Positions 26,318-34,713 of a stretch of DNA of 64,000 nt are shown here, piece by piece. The stretch lies in contig NZ_FQZZ01000006.1 of assembly GCF_900142185.1 (NCBI RefSeq), forward strand, positions 1 through 64,000, read 5' to 3'. Numbering within the stretch: position 1 is the stretch's first letter; the number at the start of each line of letters is the position of its first letter. Position numbers and translations under genes: made by a program. Below the pieces are notes generated by a model. It was not told where the DNA came from. It made no database searches and saw nothing but the letters and a program-made list of their open reading frames with translations. The stretch comes from Lutimaribacter pacificus. Lineage in GTDB: Bacteria; Pseudomonadota; Alphaproteobacteria; Rhodobacterales; Rhodobacteraceae.

Positions 26318-27544
26318 GTGGTCCGGGGGCTGGATTTCTTTCGGCTGAACGCAACGTGGTTGTCGACCGGGGCGTTGCTGATGTTCCTGTCGAGCTTTGG
26401 CCAGACGTTTTTCATCTCGCTTTTCGCGGGCGAGATACGCGCCGAGTTCGGGCTGAGCCATGGGGAATGGGGCGGTATCTATACGCTGGGCACCACCGCG
26501 TCCGCGGCGATCATGGTATGGGCCGGTGGCCTGACCGACCGGTTCCGCGTGCGGACACTGGCGCCGGTGGTTCTGATCCTGCTGGCGGGGGCCTGTGTCT
26601 GGATGGCCACGGCGCAAAGCGCGTGGATGCTGCCCGGCGTGATCCTTGCGCTGCGGTTCTGCGGGCAGGGGATGACAAGCCATGTGGCGGTGGTGGCGAT
26701 GTCGCGCTGGTTCGTGAAGACGCGGGGGCGCGCCCTGTCGGTGGCGCTGCTGGGTTTCTCGGTAGGCGAGGCGCTGTTGCCGATCGTCTTCGTATCGCTG
26801 ATGGGTCCGGTCGGATGGCGCAGCCTGTGGCTGGTCGCGGCGGGCATGGCGGTGCTGGGTATTCCGATCCTGATCGCGCTGTTGCGGAACGAGCGCACGC
26901 CGCAATCCATGGCGCGCGACAACCAGGCGCCGGGCATGGATGGGCGGCACTGGACCCGCGGCGAGGCGTTTCGCCATCGCCTGTTCTGGCTGATGGTGCC
27001 CGCCCTTCTGGGGCCGGCCGCGTTCAACACCGCATTCTTTTTCCAGCAGGTGCATTACGCCGGGGTCAAGGGCTGGGCGCATATTGAACTGGTGGCGCTG
27101 TTTCCGCTGTTCACGGCGATGAGCATCGGCGCGATGGTGATCTCGGGCTGGGCGCTGGACAAGTGGGGCACCGCGCGGCTTATGCCGTTTTACCAGCTGC
27201 CGATGGTGGCGGCGTTCATCGCGTTTTCGCTGGCCACCACACCGGCGGGCGCGCTGGTGGGGTTGTTCTTTCTGGCGATGACGACGGGTGCGAATGCGAC
27301 ACTGATCAACGCGTTCTGGGCCGAGTTCTATGGCACCGGCCATATCGGCGCGATCAAGGCGATGGCGGCGGCGGTTATGGTCCTGGGGTCGGCCATCGGG
27401 CCGGGGATCACCGGGGTGCTGATTGACCTCGGCGTCGGGATCGAGGTGCAGTATCTGGGCGTCGCGGGCTATTTCCTGGTTGCATCCGCGCTGATGACCA
27501 TCGGCGTCCTGAACGCGCGGCGGGATCTACCGGTGGCGGCGTAG
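26318..27544 (+). CDS. Major facilitator superfamily transporter
   Basis: The protein has 408 residues with 12 predicted membrane segments. The loop between helices 2 and 3 reads GGLTDRFRVRTLAP, a typical MFS motif A variant, and a central charged loop is near residue 190-220. The start is a GTG at 26318, 4 bases after the lipoprotein stop, with AGGAC upstream, so translation is probably coupled to it. Its last 18 bases overlap the convergent smr gene. The substrate cannot be predicted. Confidence 0.88.
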   Translation: MVRGLDFFRLNATWLSTGALLMFLSSFGQTFFISLFAGEIRAEFGLSHGEWGGIYTLGTTASAAIMVWAGGLTDRFRVRTLAPVVLILLAGACVWMATAQSAWMLPGVILALRFCGQGMTSHVAVVAMSRWFVKTRGRALSVALLGFSVGEALLPIVFVSLMGPVGWRSLWLVAAGMAVLGIPILIALLRNERTPQSMARDNQAPGMDGRHWTRGEAFRHRLFWLMVPALLGPAAFNTAFFFQQVHYAGVKGWAHIELVALFPLFTAMSIGAMVISGWALDKWGTARLMPFYQLPMVAAFIAFSLATTPAGALVGLFFLAMTTGANATLINAFWAEFYGTGHIGAIKAMAAAVMVLGSAIGPGITGVLIDLGVGIEVQYLGVAGYFLVASALMTIGVLNARRDLPVAA

Positions 27545-28108
27545 ATAGACGTAATAGGCCCCGTCGCCGCCATGCGAGATATGCGCGGGCGACACTTGCA
27601 GCACCGCCTGCGCCAGCGGCGGCATCGACAGCCATTGCGGCGCCTGATGCTTCAGAACACCGCGCCGCACCGGGATCGGGCCGTCGCCGTCGCGATCCTT
27701 GCCCTTGCCGGTAATCACCAGAACCAGCCGCCGCCCCTTGGCATGCTGGGTGAGGATGAACCGGGTAAGTGCGGGATGGGCGCGGTCCAGCGTCATGCCG
27801 TGCAGGTCGATCCGCGCCTCGGGCGACAGTTTGCCCTTTTTCATGCGGCCGAACGTCTTGCGATCCATCGCCACGGGCGACAGTTCCAGCGCATCGCGCA
27901 GGCCGGGCGCAAGGTCGTGGGTGCCGCCGATCGGCTGGGCGGTCTGGCCAAGCGTGAAATCGGGGATGCGGGTCTTGGGCTGCTTTTCCGGCCGGGGTTT
28001 GGGGCGCGGGCTGTCCTTCGGGCTGCGTTCGGGATGGAGGCGCTGTGTCGTGTCGGCCACCTTGCGCCACAGGTCGATTTCGTCGGGGCGCAGCCTGCGC
28101 CGGCTCAT
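27527..28108 (-). CDS. Smr-domain protein
   Basis: The protein has 193 residues. A basic, proline-rich N-terminal region (PKDSPRPKPRPEKQPKTR) precedes a stand-alone Smr domain with DLHGMTLDRAHPALTRF (D101-H103) and LVLVITGKGKDRDG. Smr domains bind or cut nucleic acid, and small proteins of this type (SmrA/YdaL-like) are implicated in RNA cleavage or ribosome rescue. It overlaps mltA by four bases (ATGA), so it is the third gene of a Tim44-mltA-smr operon. It is convergent with the MFS gene. Confidence 0.9.
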   Translation of the reverse strand: MSRRRLRPDEIDLWRKVADTTQRLHPERSPKDSPRPKPRPEKQPKTRIPDFTLGQTAQPIGGTHDLAPGLRDALELSPVAMDRKTFGRMKKGKLSPEARIDLHGMTLDRAHPALTRFILTQHAKGRRLVLVITGKGKDRDGDGPIPVRRGVLKHQAPQWLSMPPLAQAVLQVSPAHISHGGDGAYYVYLRRHR

Positions 28109-29142
28109 TGTTCGCCCTCGGGCAAAAGGGCATAGGCGCGCTGGATCGGCAGCAGGACCAGCATCCGGCCCGGATCGCGCAAACGCCCCGCGGCGCGGCC
28201 GGCCAAATCGCCGGTGCCGAAAAAGATATCCGCCCGCTGCGCGCCCTTGATGGCCGATCCGGTATCCTGCGCGATCATCAGGCGGTGCAACGGGCTCTCG
28301 CCGCCCTTTTCAACCCAGACCGGCGCGCCCAGCGGCACATAGCGCGGATCGACGGCCACCGTGCGCATGGTCGTGACCGAGCGGTTCATGGCGCCGAGCG
28401 GGCCCCGTTCGGCAGGCACTTCGGACACCTCACGAAAGAATACGTAGGATGGGTTGTGCCGCAGCAGTTCCTGCCCTTCGAGAGGGTTCCGGCTGACCCA
28501 GCTTTTGATCACCTGGGCTGAAACCTGGTGCGGCTGGTAGACGCCGCGCCGCACAAGCTCGACCCCGATCGAGCGATAGTCGTGCCCGTTCGACCCGGCA
28601 TAGCCGACGCGGATGGTGCGCCCGTTCGGCAACCTGATCCGTCCCGAGCCCTGCACCTGCAGAAAGAACAGCTCGACCGGGTCGTCGACCCAGGCGATTT
28701 CAAGCCCGCGACCTTGCAGCAGGGGACCTTCCTCGATCTCGCGCCGGCTGAGCCATTGCGCGGTGCGCCGCGCCTCGGGCGGCATCCGGTAGACGGGATG
28801 ACGAAACCGGCCATCGGCACGCAGGCTGCCATCGAGTTCGGGTTCGAAATAGCCGGTGAACAGCGCGGCCTGCCCGTCCTCGATCAGGACCGGACGAAAG
28901 AACAGTTCGAAAAAGGCGCGGGGGTTTTCGATATTGTCGGCCACCGCGCACAGGCTTTGCCAGTCCGGCGCATCCATATCCATGCAGGTGTTGCGGAAGA
29001 CGTCGAGGGCGGCGGCGTGATCGTCATCGTCCCAGCCGGCCAGATCCGGGAAATCAAGAACCTTGTATGTAGGTTCGGCACTGGTGGCGGGCGATGTCAT
29101 GACCAGCCCCGCCAGAAGGGTCGCCCACAGCGCCGCACGCAT
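28105..29142 (-). CDS. mltA: Membrane-bound lytic murein transglycosylase A family protein
   Basis: The protein has 345 residues. The signal peptide MRAALWATLLAGLVMTSPATSA has no lipobox cysteine, so this form is probably periplasmic rather than a lipoprotein. The MltA and 3D domains are recognisable: FTGYFEPELDGS, FFLQVQGSGRI, and the C-terminal MIAQDTGSAIKGAQRADIFFGTG with the catalytic aspartate. It cleaves peptidoglycan glycan strands to 1,6-anhydro products. The ATG at 29142 overlaps the Tim44-domain stop (TGATG). A GTG directly before it is an alternative. Confidence 0.93.
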   Translation of the reverse strand: MRAALWATLLAGLVMTSPATSAEPTYKVLDFPDLAGWDDDDHAAALDVFRNTCMDMDAPDWQSLCAVADNIENPRAFFELFFRPVLIEDGQAALFTGYFEPELDGSLRADGRFRHPVYRMPPEARRTAQWLSRREIEEGPLLQGRGLEIAWVDDPVELFFLQVQGSGRIRLPNGRTIRVGYAGSNGHDYRSIGVELVRRGVYQPHQVSAQVIKSWVSRNPLEGQELLRHNPSYVFFREVSEVPAERGPLGAMNRSVTTMRTVAVDPRYVPLGAPVWVEKGGESPLHRLMIAQDTGSAIKGAQRADIFFGTGDLAGRAAGRLRDPGRMLVLLPIQRAYALLPEGEQ

Positions 29143-29804
29143 CACTCACCCGTGGCGACCAGTTGCCAGTTGGGATCGTCGCTGCCCATGACGCGGGCAA
29201 AGGTCCAGACGTCGCGCTGGCGCTTGATCTCGTTCGGCTTGCCTTCGACGATTTCGCCCGCGTTGTCGCGCACGACCGATGTCAGCTCACCCACGAAGCG
29301 CACGCTTATCTCGGCCTCTTTGGTGGTGTCGTCGAACGTCGCTTCGGCAAGGGCCAGTTCGCGCAGGCCGACGAAATCGGCCTCGATCGTCAGGCCCTGC
29401 CCTTCGCGTACTTCGACCACTTCGGCGAAAGCTTCGTAGATATCCTGCGACATGAACGGCTTGATCCCGGCCAGGTCGCCGCGTTCGAACCCCATCAGGA
29501 TCATCTCATAAGCGCCACGCGCGCCCTGCAGGAAATCGGCCACCGAGAACGAGGGCTCGATCCGCTTCATCGCGGCCAGCGCCCTGGCGGTTTCGCTGCC
29601 TTCCTCGGCATGGTCGGTGATGTCGTGATCGGGCCCGCCCTCGATCACCGCGAAATCCGGGCGCCGCGCCTCGTCCCCGGAACGGTTCACCTGCGACGGC
29701 GGACGTTCGAACCCCTCGCGGGTGCCCAGAACGCTTTTGAGGCGCAGGATCAGGAACACGGCGATGCCGGCCAGAACCAGAAGCTGAAGAATGGGGTTGT
29801 TCAT
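29142..29804 (-). CDS. Tim44-domain (TimA-like) inner-membrane protein
   Basis: The protein has 220 residues. One N-terminal membrane segment (PILQLLVLAGIAVFLILRL), a low-complexity linker and a C-terminal Tim44-like domain (about 85-218) with SVADFLQGARGAYEMILMGF are visible. Alphaproteobacterial homologues are relatives of the mitochondrial import motor protein Tim44 and are thought to act at the membrane; the bacterial role is not established. It heads an operon with mltA and smr. The divergent fxsA gene starts 102 bases away. Confidence 0.9.
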   Translation of the reverse strand: MNNPILQLLVLAGIAVFLILRLKSVLGTREGFERPPSQVNRSGDEARRPDFAVIEGGPDHDITDHAEEGSETARALAAMKRIEPSFSVADFLQGARGAYEMILMGFERGDLAGIKPFMSQDIYEAFAEVVEVREGQGLTIEADFVGLRELALAEATFDDTTKEAEISVRFVGELTSVVRDNAGEIVEGKPNEIKRQRDVWTFARVMGSDDPNWQLVATGE

Positions 29805-29905
29805 CTTATCCTCTTAGCGGGGCATGGTAACGGGCACTTACCGCACCTATGTAGGTGACGCACCGGGCCAAGTCCACCGCGCGACCCGGCAAAAAGGAGG
29901 GTCAT

Positions 29906-30427
29906 ATGTGGCTGTTGCTGGCGTTCATCGCCGTTCCCATCATCGAGATCGCCCTGTTCATACAGGTCGGCGGGGCCATCGGCACCTGGCCGACGCTGGG
30001 GATCGTGGTGTTGACTGCGGTGATCGGCACGATGCTGATGCGGGCGCAGGGCGCGCTGGCGATGCAGGATCTGCAACGGTCCTTCAACGAGCTGCGCGAC
30101 CCGACCGAGCCGCTGGCCCACGGGGCGATGATCCTGGTGGCGGGCGTGCTGCTGCTGACACCAGGGTTTTTCACCGACGCGCTGGGGCTGTCGCTGCTGA
30201 TCCCGCAGGTGCGCAAGGCGGTACTGGCCTATATGCGGAGCCGCGTGCAGGTGCACAGCGTTCATTTCGGCCCCGGGGGTCCACGCCCGCGCGATCCCTA
30301 CGATCCCCGGCATCCGGGGCGTGACGATATCATCGACGGCGAGTTTCACGAAGTTGACGAAGGTGCCGCCCATGTCGAACCGCCCAAGCGCCCGACGCAC
30401 AAACCGTCGGGCTGGACCAAGCATTGA
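29906..30427 (+). CDS. fxsA: FxsA-family membrane protein
   Basis: The protein has 173 residues. Hydrophobic segments at about 1-20 and 25-45 and a longer one around 80-105 (MILVAGVLLLTPGFFTDALG) carry the FxsA hallmarks, followed by a soluble basic/proline tail. E. coli FxsA relieves exclusion of phage T7 by the F plasmid; the normal role is unknown. The start at 29906 follows AAGGAGG; an earlier in-frame ATG lacks a site. It is 64 bases upstream of secB, an arrangement seen widely in alphaproteobacteria. Confidence 0.92.
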   Translation: MWLLLAFIAVPIIEIALFIQVGGAIGTWPTLGIVVLTAVIGTMLMRAQGALAMQDLQRSFNELRDPTEPLAHGAMILVAGVLLLTPGFFTDALGLSLLIPQVRKAVLAYMRSRVQVHSVHFGPGGPRPRDPYDPRHPGRDDIIDGEFHEVDEGAAHVEPPKRPTHKPSGWTKH

Positions 30428-30490
30428 GGCGCCGGGGCCATCCTGTTAAGACAGCGCGCAAGTTCCGCAACGGTTTGGAGATAACGACAC

Positions 30491-30979
30491 ATGGCCGATA
30501 ACCAAGGCGCGCAACAGGCGCCCCAGGTCAAGATGAACATCCTGACGCAATTCATTCGTGACCTGTCCTTCGAGAATATCCTGGCGCAAAAGGGCGTGCA
30601 GGGCGAGGTGCAGCCCGACGTTCAGGTGCAGGTCAACCTGGATGCCAAGAAGCGCCCCGCCGATCACCAGTTCGAAGTGACGATCAAGCTTCAGGTGGAA
30701 TCCAAGGCCAAGGACAGCGATGCGCGGCTGTTCCTTATTGAGCTTGAGTACGCCGGCATCTTCCATATCGAGGGCGTGCCTGAGGATCAGATGCACCCTT
30801 TCCTGCTGATCGAATGCCCGCGGATGCTGTTCCCGTTCGTGCGGCGGATCGTGTCCGACGTGACGCGCGACGGTGGCTTCCCGCCGCTGAACCTGGAGAA
30901 TATCGACTTCGTTCAGCTTTACCGCAACGAATTGCTGCGCAGGCAGCAGGCGCAGGGCAACAACAAGGCCGACGCCTGA
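30491..30979 (+). CDS. secB: SecB protein-export chaperone
   Basis: The protein has 162 residues, the normal SecB length. Family stretches are QFIRDLSFENILAQKG near the N-terminus, HQFEVTIKLQVES, and the SecA-contact region ECPRMLFPFVRRIVSDVTRDGGFPPL. As a tetramer it holds preproteins unfolded and hands them to SecA. It ends 4 bases from the convergent dnaQ stop codon. Confidence 0.97.
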   Translation: MADNQGAQQAPQVKMNILTQFIRDLSFENILAQKGVQGEVQPDVQVQVNLDAKKRPADHQFEVTIKLQVESKAKDSDARLFLIELEYAGIFHIEGVPEDQMHPFLLIECPRMLFPFVRRIVSDVTRDGGFPPLNLENIDFVQLYRNELLRRQQAQGNNKADA

Positions 30980-30983
30980 CGCC

Positions 30984-31712
30984 TCAGCCCAGTTTCGACC
31001 ACAGCGCGCCGTCGCCCATCGCCTTGACAAAGGCGTCATGGGCGGCGGCCTCTTCGTTGGTAAGGCGCGACGGCAGCGGCGCCGGTCGTGGTTTCGGCTT
31101 CCATACGGGTGCGCCGGTATCGCCGCTGTCGGTGGTAACGGTGGCAAGGCCGAAATCGGGTTGCCGCCCGCCGATCAGTTCAAGATAGACCTCGGCCAGG
31201 ATCTCGGAATCGAGAAGCGCGCCGTGCAGCGTGCGCGACGAATTGTCGATGCCGAACCGCCGGCACAGCGCATCCAGCGATGCCGGCGAGCCGGGAAACT
31301 TCTTCCGGGCGATGGCCAGCGTGTCGACGGCGCGCACCCATTCCAGTTCGGGCAACCCTATCCAGCGCAGTTCGGCATTCAGGAATTTCATGTCGAAGGC
31401 GGCATTGTGAATGACCAGCTTTGCGTCGCCGACAAAGTCGAAAAACGCCTGCCCGACCTGTTTGAACACCGGCTTGTCGCGCAGGATCACCTCGCCATCC
31501 CTGGGCGGGCGGGGATTTATCAGAAGATCCGGGCCGATGCCGTGAATTTCGAAGGCACCGTCGGGCATGTCGCGTTCGGGGTTGATATACTGGTGATAGG
31601 TCCGCCCCGTAGGCATGTGGTTGAACAGCTCGATCGCCCCGATCTCGACGATCCGGTCGCCCTGATCGGGTTCGAACCCCGTGGTTTCGGTATCCAGAAC
31701 GATCTCACGCAT
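30984..31712 (-). CDS. dnaQ: DNA polymerase III epsilon subunit (3'-5' proofreading exonuclease)
   Basis: The protein has 242 residues. A DEDDh exonuclease starts at once with VLDTETTGF (D7, E9), followed by [12 protein letters not shown] (second aspartate) and [17 protein letters not shown] (the H and final D). The C-terminal 45 residues form the flexible tail that binds the polymerase alpha subunit. It overlaps the coaE stop by 8 bases, and the coaE-dnaQ pairing is typical of alphaproteobacteria. It lies in the minus-strand string moving away from the candidate origin. Confidence 0.96.
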   Translation of the reverse strand: MREIVLDTETTGFEPDQGDRIVEIGAIELFNHMPTGRTYHQYINPERDMPDGAFEIHGIGPDLLINPRPPRDGEVILRDKPVFKQVGQAFFDFVGDAKLVIHNAAFDMKFLNAELRWIGLPELEWVRAVDTLAIARKKFPGSPASLDALCRRFGIDNSSRTLHGALLDSEILAEVYLELIGGRQPDFGLATVTTDSGDTGAPVWKPKPRPAPLPSRLTNEEAAAHDAFVKAMGDGALWSKLG

Positions 31713-32298
31713 GTTTCATCCGTTTTCTTATATCGGCAATGACATCCTGCACCTGTTGCTGCGCGTGGTCCATGCTGTCAGTGACAATAACGTAATCGGC
31801 GCGCGCACGTTTTTCGGCATCCGGCATCTGCTTGGCGCGGATGGTCTGATACTGGTCCTCGGTCATAGTGCCACGCGCCAGAACCCTCTCACGTTGTGTG
31901 TCGGCGTCGACCGAAACGACGGCCACCGCATTCATACGCGCATCGCCGCCGGTTTCGAACAGGAGCGGAATGTCAAACACCAGGATATCGGATGTGGCTG
32001 TCTCGATGAAAACCGCGCGATCCTGCCCGACAAGCGGGTGAACGATCTGCTCGATCCGTTTCAGCGCCGCGGGATCGCGGCCGATGATCTCTTTCAGCCG
32101 GTCACGCGACACGGCGCCATCCACGATCGCGTCGGGAAAGGCGGCCTGCATCGGCGCGACGGCGGCACCCCCGCGGGAGTAAAGCCGGTGCACGGCGGCA
32201 TCGGCATCCCAGACGGCGCATCCCGCCTCGGCGAAAAGGCGGGCGGTGGTCGATTTGCCCATGCCGATAGACCCGGTAAGACCCAGACGAAAGCTCAT
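31705..32298 (-). CDS. coaE: Dephospho-CoA kinase
   Basis: The protein has 197 residues. The P-loop GSIGMGKST (9-17) is followed by the substrate segment [16 protein letters not shown] and by [14 protein letters not shown]. It phosphorylates dephospho-CoA in the last step of coenzyme A synthesis. It overlaps aroE by 4 bases upstream and dnaQ by 8 bases downstream, forming a coupled maf-aroE-coaE-dnaQ operon. Confidence 0.96.
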   Translation of the reverse strand: MSFRLGLTGSIGMGKSTTARLFAEAGCAVWDADAAVHRLYSRGGAAVAPMQAAFPDAIVDGAVSRDRLKEIIGRDPAALKRIEQIVHPLVGQDRAVFIETATSDILVFDIPLLFETGGDARMNAVAVVSVDADTQRERVLARGTMTEDQYQTIRAKQMPDAEKRARADYVIVTDSMDHAQQQVQDVIADIRKRMKHA

Positions 32299-33128
32299 CG
32301 CAGGGCCGCTGCCCGTGCTGCGGCATCGACCGTCGGGCGCATCCCGAACCAGCGTTCGAAGGCCGGCACCGCCTGATGCAAGAGCATCCCCAGCCCGTCG
32401 ACCGTGACGCAGCCCATTTCCTCGGCCACCCGCAACAGGCGGGTTTGCAGGGGCGCATAGACCAGATCGGTCACGACCGCACCCTTGCGCAAACCGTCCA
32501 GCGGCACACGCAGTTCGGGTTTGCCGACCATGCCAAGGCTCGTGGTGTTCACGATCGTGGTGGCCTCTTCCAGCATGTTGCCCGCCTGCACCCAGTCGAC
32601 GACCTTGAGCCGCTTGCCGAAGTCCTGCTGCAGCGCCTCGGCACGGATGCGGGTGCGGTTCGAGATCAGGATTTCCGGCACCCCCACGTCAATAAGCGAT
32701 GCGATGACCGCGCGCGCCGCGCCACCCGCGCCAAGAACCGCGGCCGGACCGGCCTGCGGGTTCCATTGCGGGGCCCCCTGGCGCAGGTTTTCGACAAATC
32801 CGTAACCGTCGGTATTGTCGGCATGGATCTTGCCATCCTTGCGAAAGATCAGCGTATTTGCCGCCCCGATCAGGATTGCACGGTCGGTGATCAGGTCCGC
32901 GATCTCCATCACCTTTTCCTTGTGGGGCACGGTGATGTTCACACCCACGAACCCGGCCTTCGGCAGCGTGGTTATGACCTCGCGCAGGTTTTCGGGCGCG
33001 ACGTCCATCGGGATGTAATAGCCGGGGATGCCATAGGTTTTCAGCCAGTGGCGATGCAGCTGCGGCGACTTGGAATGCGCAATGGGCGAGCCGATCACAC
33101 CGGCCAGCGGAATACGCGGTAACGTCAT
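32295..33128 (-). CDS. aroE: Shikimate dehydrogenase (NADP)
   Basis: The protein has 277 residues. Shikimate-binding residues are visible in AHSKSP (S19, S21), NITVPHKEKV (catalytic K70) and NTDGYGF (D107). The Rossmann turn is AVLGAGGAARAVIASL, with the basic NADP motif SNRTRIRAEAL. It reduces 3-dehydroshikimate in aromatic amino-acid synthesis. It overlaps both maf and coaE by four bases. Confidence 0.97.
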   Translation of the reverse strand: MTLPRIPLAGVIGSPIAHSKSPQLHRHWLKTYGIPGYYIPMDVAPENLREVITTLPKAGFVGVNITVPHKEKVMEIADLITDRAILIGAANTLIFRKDGKIHADNTDGYGFVENLRQGAPQWNPQAGPAAVLGAGGAARAVIASLIDVGVPEILISNRTRIRAEALQQDFGKRLKVVDWVQAGNMLEEATTIVNTTSLGMVGKPELRVPLDGLRKGAVVTDLVYAPLQTRLLRVAEEMGCVTVDGLGMLLHQAVPAFERWFGMRPTVDAAARAAALR

Positions 33129-33724
33129 TGTTGCAAATCCCCCCGCAACGTCAAATAGGACAGAAGTTCAAGTAGTGGCATACCCAAAACCGTAAAATAG
33201 TCGCCTTCGACCCGTGAGAACAAGCGCACGCCTTCCTCTTCGAGCTTGTAGGCACCCACGCTGTCGGAAATGCCGGGCCAGTTGCGTTCGAGATACCCGT
33301 CAAGGAACGCGTCCGAGAAATCGCGCATCATCAGCCGGACGGTTCCCACGAAACGCCAGATCGGTTGCCCGTCTTCGCAGATCACGGCAGCCGACAAAAG
33401 CTGGTGGCGTTTACCCCGTAACGTGCGCAGCTGATCGCGGGCATCGTCACGCGATGCGGGTTTCGCAAGAAGACGGTTGTCGAAGCTCAGCACCTGGTCG
33501 CAGCCGATCACCAGCGCGCCGGGATTGCGATCGCTGACCTTGCGCGCCTTCAGCTCGGCCAGGGCATCGGCGATATCGCGGGCCGCGGCGCCCTCGGCCA
33601 AAAGCGCGTCGCGCACCATATCCTCGTCCACGCGCGCGGCCTGAACGTCGAATTCGACGCCTGCCTGTGTCAGCATCTTCCGGCGGATCGAAGAGCCGGA
33701 GGCCAGTATGATCTTTTGCGCCAT
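33125..33724 (-). CDS. maf: Maf-family nucleotide pyrophosphatase
   Basis: The protein has 199 residues. Maf motifs are ILASGSSIRRKML near the N-terminus (usually S-P-R-R; here S-I-R-R), VIGCDQVLSF with the catalytic aspartate, and SVGAYKLEEEGVRLFSRVEGDYFTVLGMPL. Such enzymes hydrolyse non-canonical or methylated NTPs. Its start codon overlaps a perfect DnaA box, so maf is the first gene left of the candidate replication origin, as in many alphaproteobacteria. There is no space for a separate promoter outside the origin region. Confidence 0.94.
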   Translation of the reverse strand: MAQKIILASGSSIRRKMLTQAGVEFDVQAARVDEDMVRDALLAEGAAARDIADALAELKARKVSDRNPGALVIGCDQVLSFDNRLLAKPASRDDARDQLRTLRGKRHQLLSAAVICEDGQPIWRFVGTVRLMMRDFSDAFLDGYLERNWPGISDSVGAYKLEEEGVRLFSRVEGDYFTVLGMPLLELLSYLTLRGDLQQ

Positions 33725-33732
33725 GTGGATAA
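33724..33732 (-). promoter_or_regulatory. Consensus DnaA box
   Basis: TGTGGATAA is the exact reverse complement of the DnaA consensus TTATCCACA. Its first base is the A of the maf initiation codon on the minus strand, so DnaA binding here could also affect maf expression. Confidence 0.8.
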
Positions 33733-34133
33733 TTCCGTGGGGAAGTTTAAGGATTTCTTAAGGAAGATGGCGGGGTAAATCCACCGCTCCTGTTCAGACG
33801 TGGAAAAATGGGCATTTCCAGCCCGTCTCATGCCAAGTTCCTCACCTGTGAAAAGGATAAGTGGCAGGTTGTCGACAGTTCGGTTTATCCGGGATTATGA
33901 ACCTGACTTTCCACAGGTTTCAGTCGATAAGTAACGATGTAAGCCACTGTAATAATTATTCAATTACGATTTATCCCCGATATCCAAACCTGGTGGATAG
34001 TCTTGTCCGACCTGTGGGAAAACCGGGGGTAACGTAGTAATCCACCGATGGTCCGGTCCCCAACAAAATCATCATCTCTTTCTTTATAAAAATATTAATA
34101 TTAAGGATGGCCGGGCTGACCGGAGGCCCGTGA
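33724..34133. other. Candidate chromosomal replication origin (oriC)
   Basis: These about 410 gene-free bases are clearly richer in A+T than the surroundings and lie between maf (leftward) and hemJ-rho-mnmE (rightward). They hold a perfect DnaA box TGTGGATAA (33724-33732). Five 7-of-9 matches follow: CTTTCCACA 33907, TTATCCCCG 33971, GGTGGATAG 33992, TGTGGGAAA 34013 and TAATCCACC 34038. TTATCC also occurs at 33885. An AT-only run TTTATAAAAATATTAATATTAA (34083-34104, described by its ends) could be the unwinding element. Gene order and the nearby parS/parAB support the call. hemE, the usual neighbour, is not adjacent. Confidence 0.75.
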
Positions 34134-34583
34134 ATGTCTGACCTGCTTGCAATCCTGTATCCGTGGAACAAGGCCATTCATATCATGGCCGTGATCACCT
34201 GGATGGCAGGGATATTCTATCTGCCCCGGCTGTTCGTCTATCACGCGGAGCAGGCACAGACCGGCGATGTGAAGGACGAGGTGTTTCGCATCATGGAATA
34301 CAAGCTGCTGCGCTATATCATGAACCCGTCGATGATCGTGGTGTGGGTGTTCGGGCTGGCGCTGGTGTTCACCCCGGGGATCGTGGATTGGGGTATGATC
34401 TGGCCCTGGACCAAGGCGGCGTCGGTTCTGGCGATGACGTGGTTTCACATGTGGCTTGCCGCGCGGCGCAAGGATTTTGCCGCGGGGAACAATCGGCTTG
34501 CCGGGCGGCGCTATCGCATGATGAACGAGTTGCCGACGATCCTGATGATCGTGATCGTGCTGTCGGTGGTCATCAAGTTCTGA
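34134..34583 (+). CDS. hemJ: HemJ, protoporphyrinogen IX oxidase
   Basis: The protein has 149 residues with four membrane helices. The family-conserved histidine lies in NKAIHIMAVITWMAGIFYLPRLFVYH (H16), with a second conserved block WWF-like TWFHMWLAARRKDF late in the protein. HemJ oxidises protoporphyrinogen IX in haem synthesis and binds haem itself. GGAGG precedes the ATG. It is the first gene to the right of the candidate origin, 130 bases before rho. Confidence 0.93.
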   Translation: MSDLLAILYPWNKAIHIMAVITWMAGIFYLPRLFVYHAEQAQTGDVKDEVFRIMEYKLLRYIMNPSMIVVWVFGLALVFTPGIVDWGMIWPWTKAASVLAMTWFHMWLAARRKDFAAGNNRLAGRRYRMMNELPTILMIVIVLSVVIKF

Positions 34584-34713
34584 GTCCATTTGACTCATGC
34601 CGCGCACGGGCGTAAAAGCGCGATCAAGCTGCCCGTCCGGGTGGATGTTTTCCATTCAAAGAACTGACCATGGGCTGCGCGCGGCGCGGCCGGTCGTGCA
34701 AGGTGTATCCCAA

